Shown here piece by piece: positions 32,255 to 32,861 of a DNA stretch of 32,861 nt (positions are counted from its first letter, which is position 1; each line of letters opens with the position of its first letter). The stretch is from contig DATNFP010000208.1 of assembly GCA_035606335.1 (NCBI GenBank), positions 1-32,861 of the forward strand, read 5' to 3'. The DNA comes from DATNFP01 sp035606335 (GTDB lineage Bacteria > Bacteroidota > Bacteroidia > Chitinophagales > Chitinophagaceae). The position numbers and the translations under genes are program-made. The notes under the pieces are model-generated. The model was given only the letters and a program-made list of their open reading frames with translations. It made no database searches and was not told the DNA's origin.

Positions 32255-32861
32255 TTACAGATCATCTATTTCAATATCATAATCTCCCTTTGGAGGACGA
32301 ACTATCTCATACTTGCGGGCGAAGTTGCACCAATGGCAGTCTTCTTTCCCGCAGCCTGTATCAAATTCGTGGTTCATGATACGGCTATAAACATCTTTTA
32401 GTTGTTTGCGCACCGCATCTTCATCTTGTGCGTACATAGGTACTGCTACCCGTCTGAATTCATTGCTTTTGCTCCCTTTCTGTACAAAATCAAAAATGCC
32501 AATACTCACTTTCCAGCTTTTATCAGGGTGATTTTCTAACAGTAATTTATAAAACACCATTTGCCGCCAGTAATCTCCTCCCAGAGGTTCTTTTTCATTT
32601 GGCGGAGCTGTCATAGCATTGGCAGATTTATCGGGATCACCGGTTTTATAATCAACTACTGTGCAGGTGTCTCCATCAAATTCTATTTTATCAATTTTCC
32701 CCGTTACAGGTACGTTATCCAGTATCATGCGTGGTATTTTTAATTCTATTTCCACATTTCTTGCAAACTCATTAATATACCTGTCGTAGTATTCTGATAA
32801 AGTTGTTTGTCCCTGCTCCATTCGCCGCTCAAATTGTATTGGAGTAAAGCATTCCGATTCC
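32255..32861 (-). CDS. Partial PD-(D/E)XK nuclease domain, probably C-terminus of a UvrD/RecB-type helicase-nuclease
   Basis: The last about 200 residues of a gene that runs off the window: there is no stop upstream of the ATG at 32821 and the reading frame continues to base 32861 (FTPIQFERRMEQGQTTLSEY across it). So the ATG at 32821 is probably not the start. The PD-(D/E)XK core is GKIDKIEFDG followed by TVVDYKTGD, and WRQMVFYKLLLE after it. Near the end, CGKEDCHWCNF holds Cys residues with 4Fe-4S-like spacing, as in AddB-like and RecB-like nucleases. The protein is probably involved in recombinational repair of double-strand breaks; the helicase part is inferred from family, not seen. Confidence 0.8.
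   Translation of the reverse strand, partial: ESECFTPIQFERRMEQGQTTLSEYYDRYINEFARNVEIELKIPRMILDNVPVTGKIDKIEFDGDTCTVVDYKTGDPDKSANAMTAPPNEKEPLGGDYWRQMVFYKLLLENHPDKSWKVSIGIFDFVQKGSKSNEFRRVAVPMYAQDEDAVRKQLKDVYSRIMNHEFDTGCGKEDCHWCNFARKYEIVRPPKGDYDIEIDDL

Noticed and set aside
1..32861. CRISPR array, tRNA, rRNA, transposase or phage genes
   Set aside because: I looked for regularly spaced repeats, cloverleaf-like and rRNA-like segments and transposase motifs and saw none. The absence of tRNAs is by eye only and should be confirmed with tRNAscan-SE.

Overview
The window looks like chromosomal DNA of a Bacteroidota bacterium, most likely from the Chitinophagales/Chitinophagaceae side. Pointers are three proteins with type IX secretion (T9SS) C-terminal sorting domains, a CarboxypepD_reg/plug/beta-barrel outer-membrane protein, DUF4197 and multi-repeat DUF349 proteins, a futalosine-pathway menaquinone gene, weak Shine-Dalgarno sites, and promoters resembling TTTG-N19-TAnnTTTG. 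The DNA is AT-rich throughout. I saw no rRNA, tRNA, insertion sequence, prophage or CRISPR array, and this placement rests on motif recognition, not database search.

Layout. 1-3.5 kb: an outer-membrane beta-barrel protein followed by a DUF4197 protein. 3.6-8.2 kb: a DUF349 protein and full-length DNA polymerase I. 8.2-10.7 kb (minus): a secreted von Willebrand A protein with a GNAT acetyltransferase 1 bp behind it. 10.9-12.7 kb: a fused gamma/alpha subunit of 2-oxoglutarate:ferredoxin oxidoreductase with no beta subunit beside it. 12.8-15.0 kb: an O-antigen ligase/polymerase-like membrane protein, divergent from a Wzz-like chain-length protein. 15.0-17.7 kb: methylmalonyl-CoA epimerase, then the iron-sulfur genes iscS-iscU-iscA. 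17.7-19.8 kb (minus): an island of six very small secreted proteins or lipoproteins. 20.1-23.0 kb: an Nfu iron-sulfur scaffold, mannose-1-phosphate guanylyltransferase and a PLP aminotransferase. 23.1-24.2 kb (minus): mqnC. 24.4-27.7 kb (minus): two tandem 536-residue T9SS-secreted repeat proteins. 27.8-29.6 kb: an unknown membrane protein facing a DUF2252 protein. 29.9-32.1 kb: an M43-type secreted metalloprotease. 32.3 kb to the end (minus): the C-terminal part of a helicase/nuclease that runs off the window.

How genes work together. IscS, IscU, IscA and Nfu cover sulfur mobilisation, scaffold and carrier steps of Fe-S assembly, and KorA's partner chemistry and MqnC both need Fe-S clusters. 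ManC (GDP-mannose supply), the Wzz-like protein and the ligase/polymerase fit surface-polysaccharide synthesis, but the glycosyltransferases are elsewhere. The outer-membrane protein, VWA protein, mini-lipoproteins and T9SS proteins make up a large envelope/secreted fraction.

The least explained part is the 17.7-19.8 kb island. Three of its genes are 40-55 codons and easily missed. Two of its proteins share a 47-residue C-terminal module with QNDG and LP-x-NDG signatures, and two of its lipoproteins are dominated by His and aromatic residues. Several members end in their own intrinsic terminator, so they look separately expressed. I found no clearly recognisable defence or mobile system in the window.
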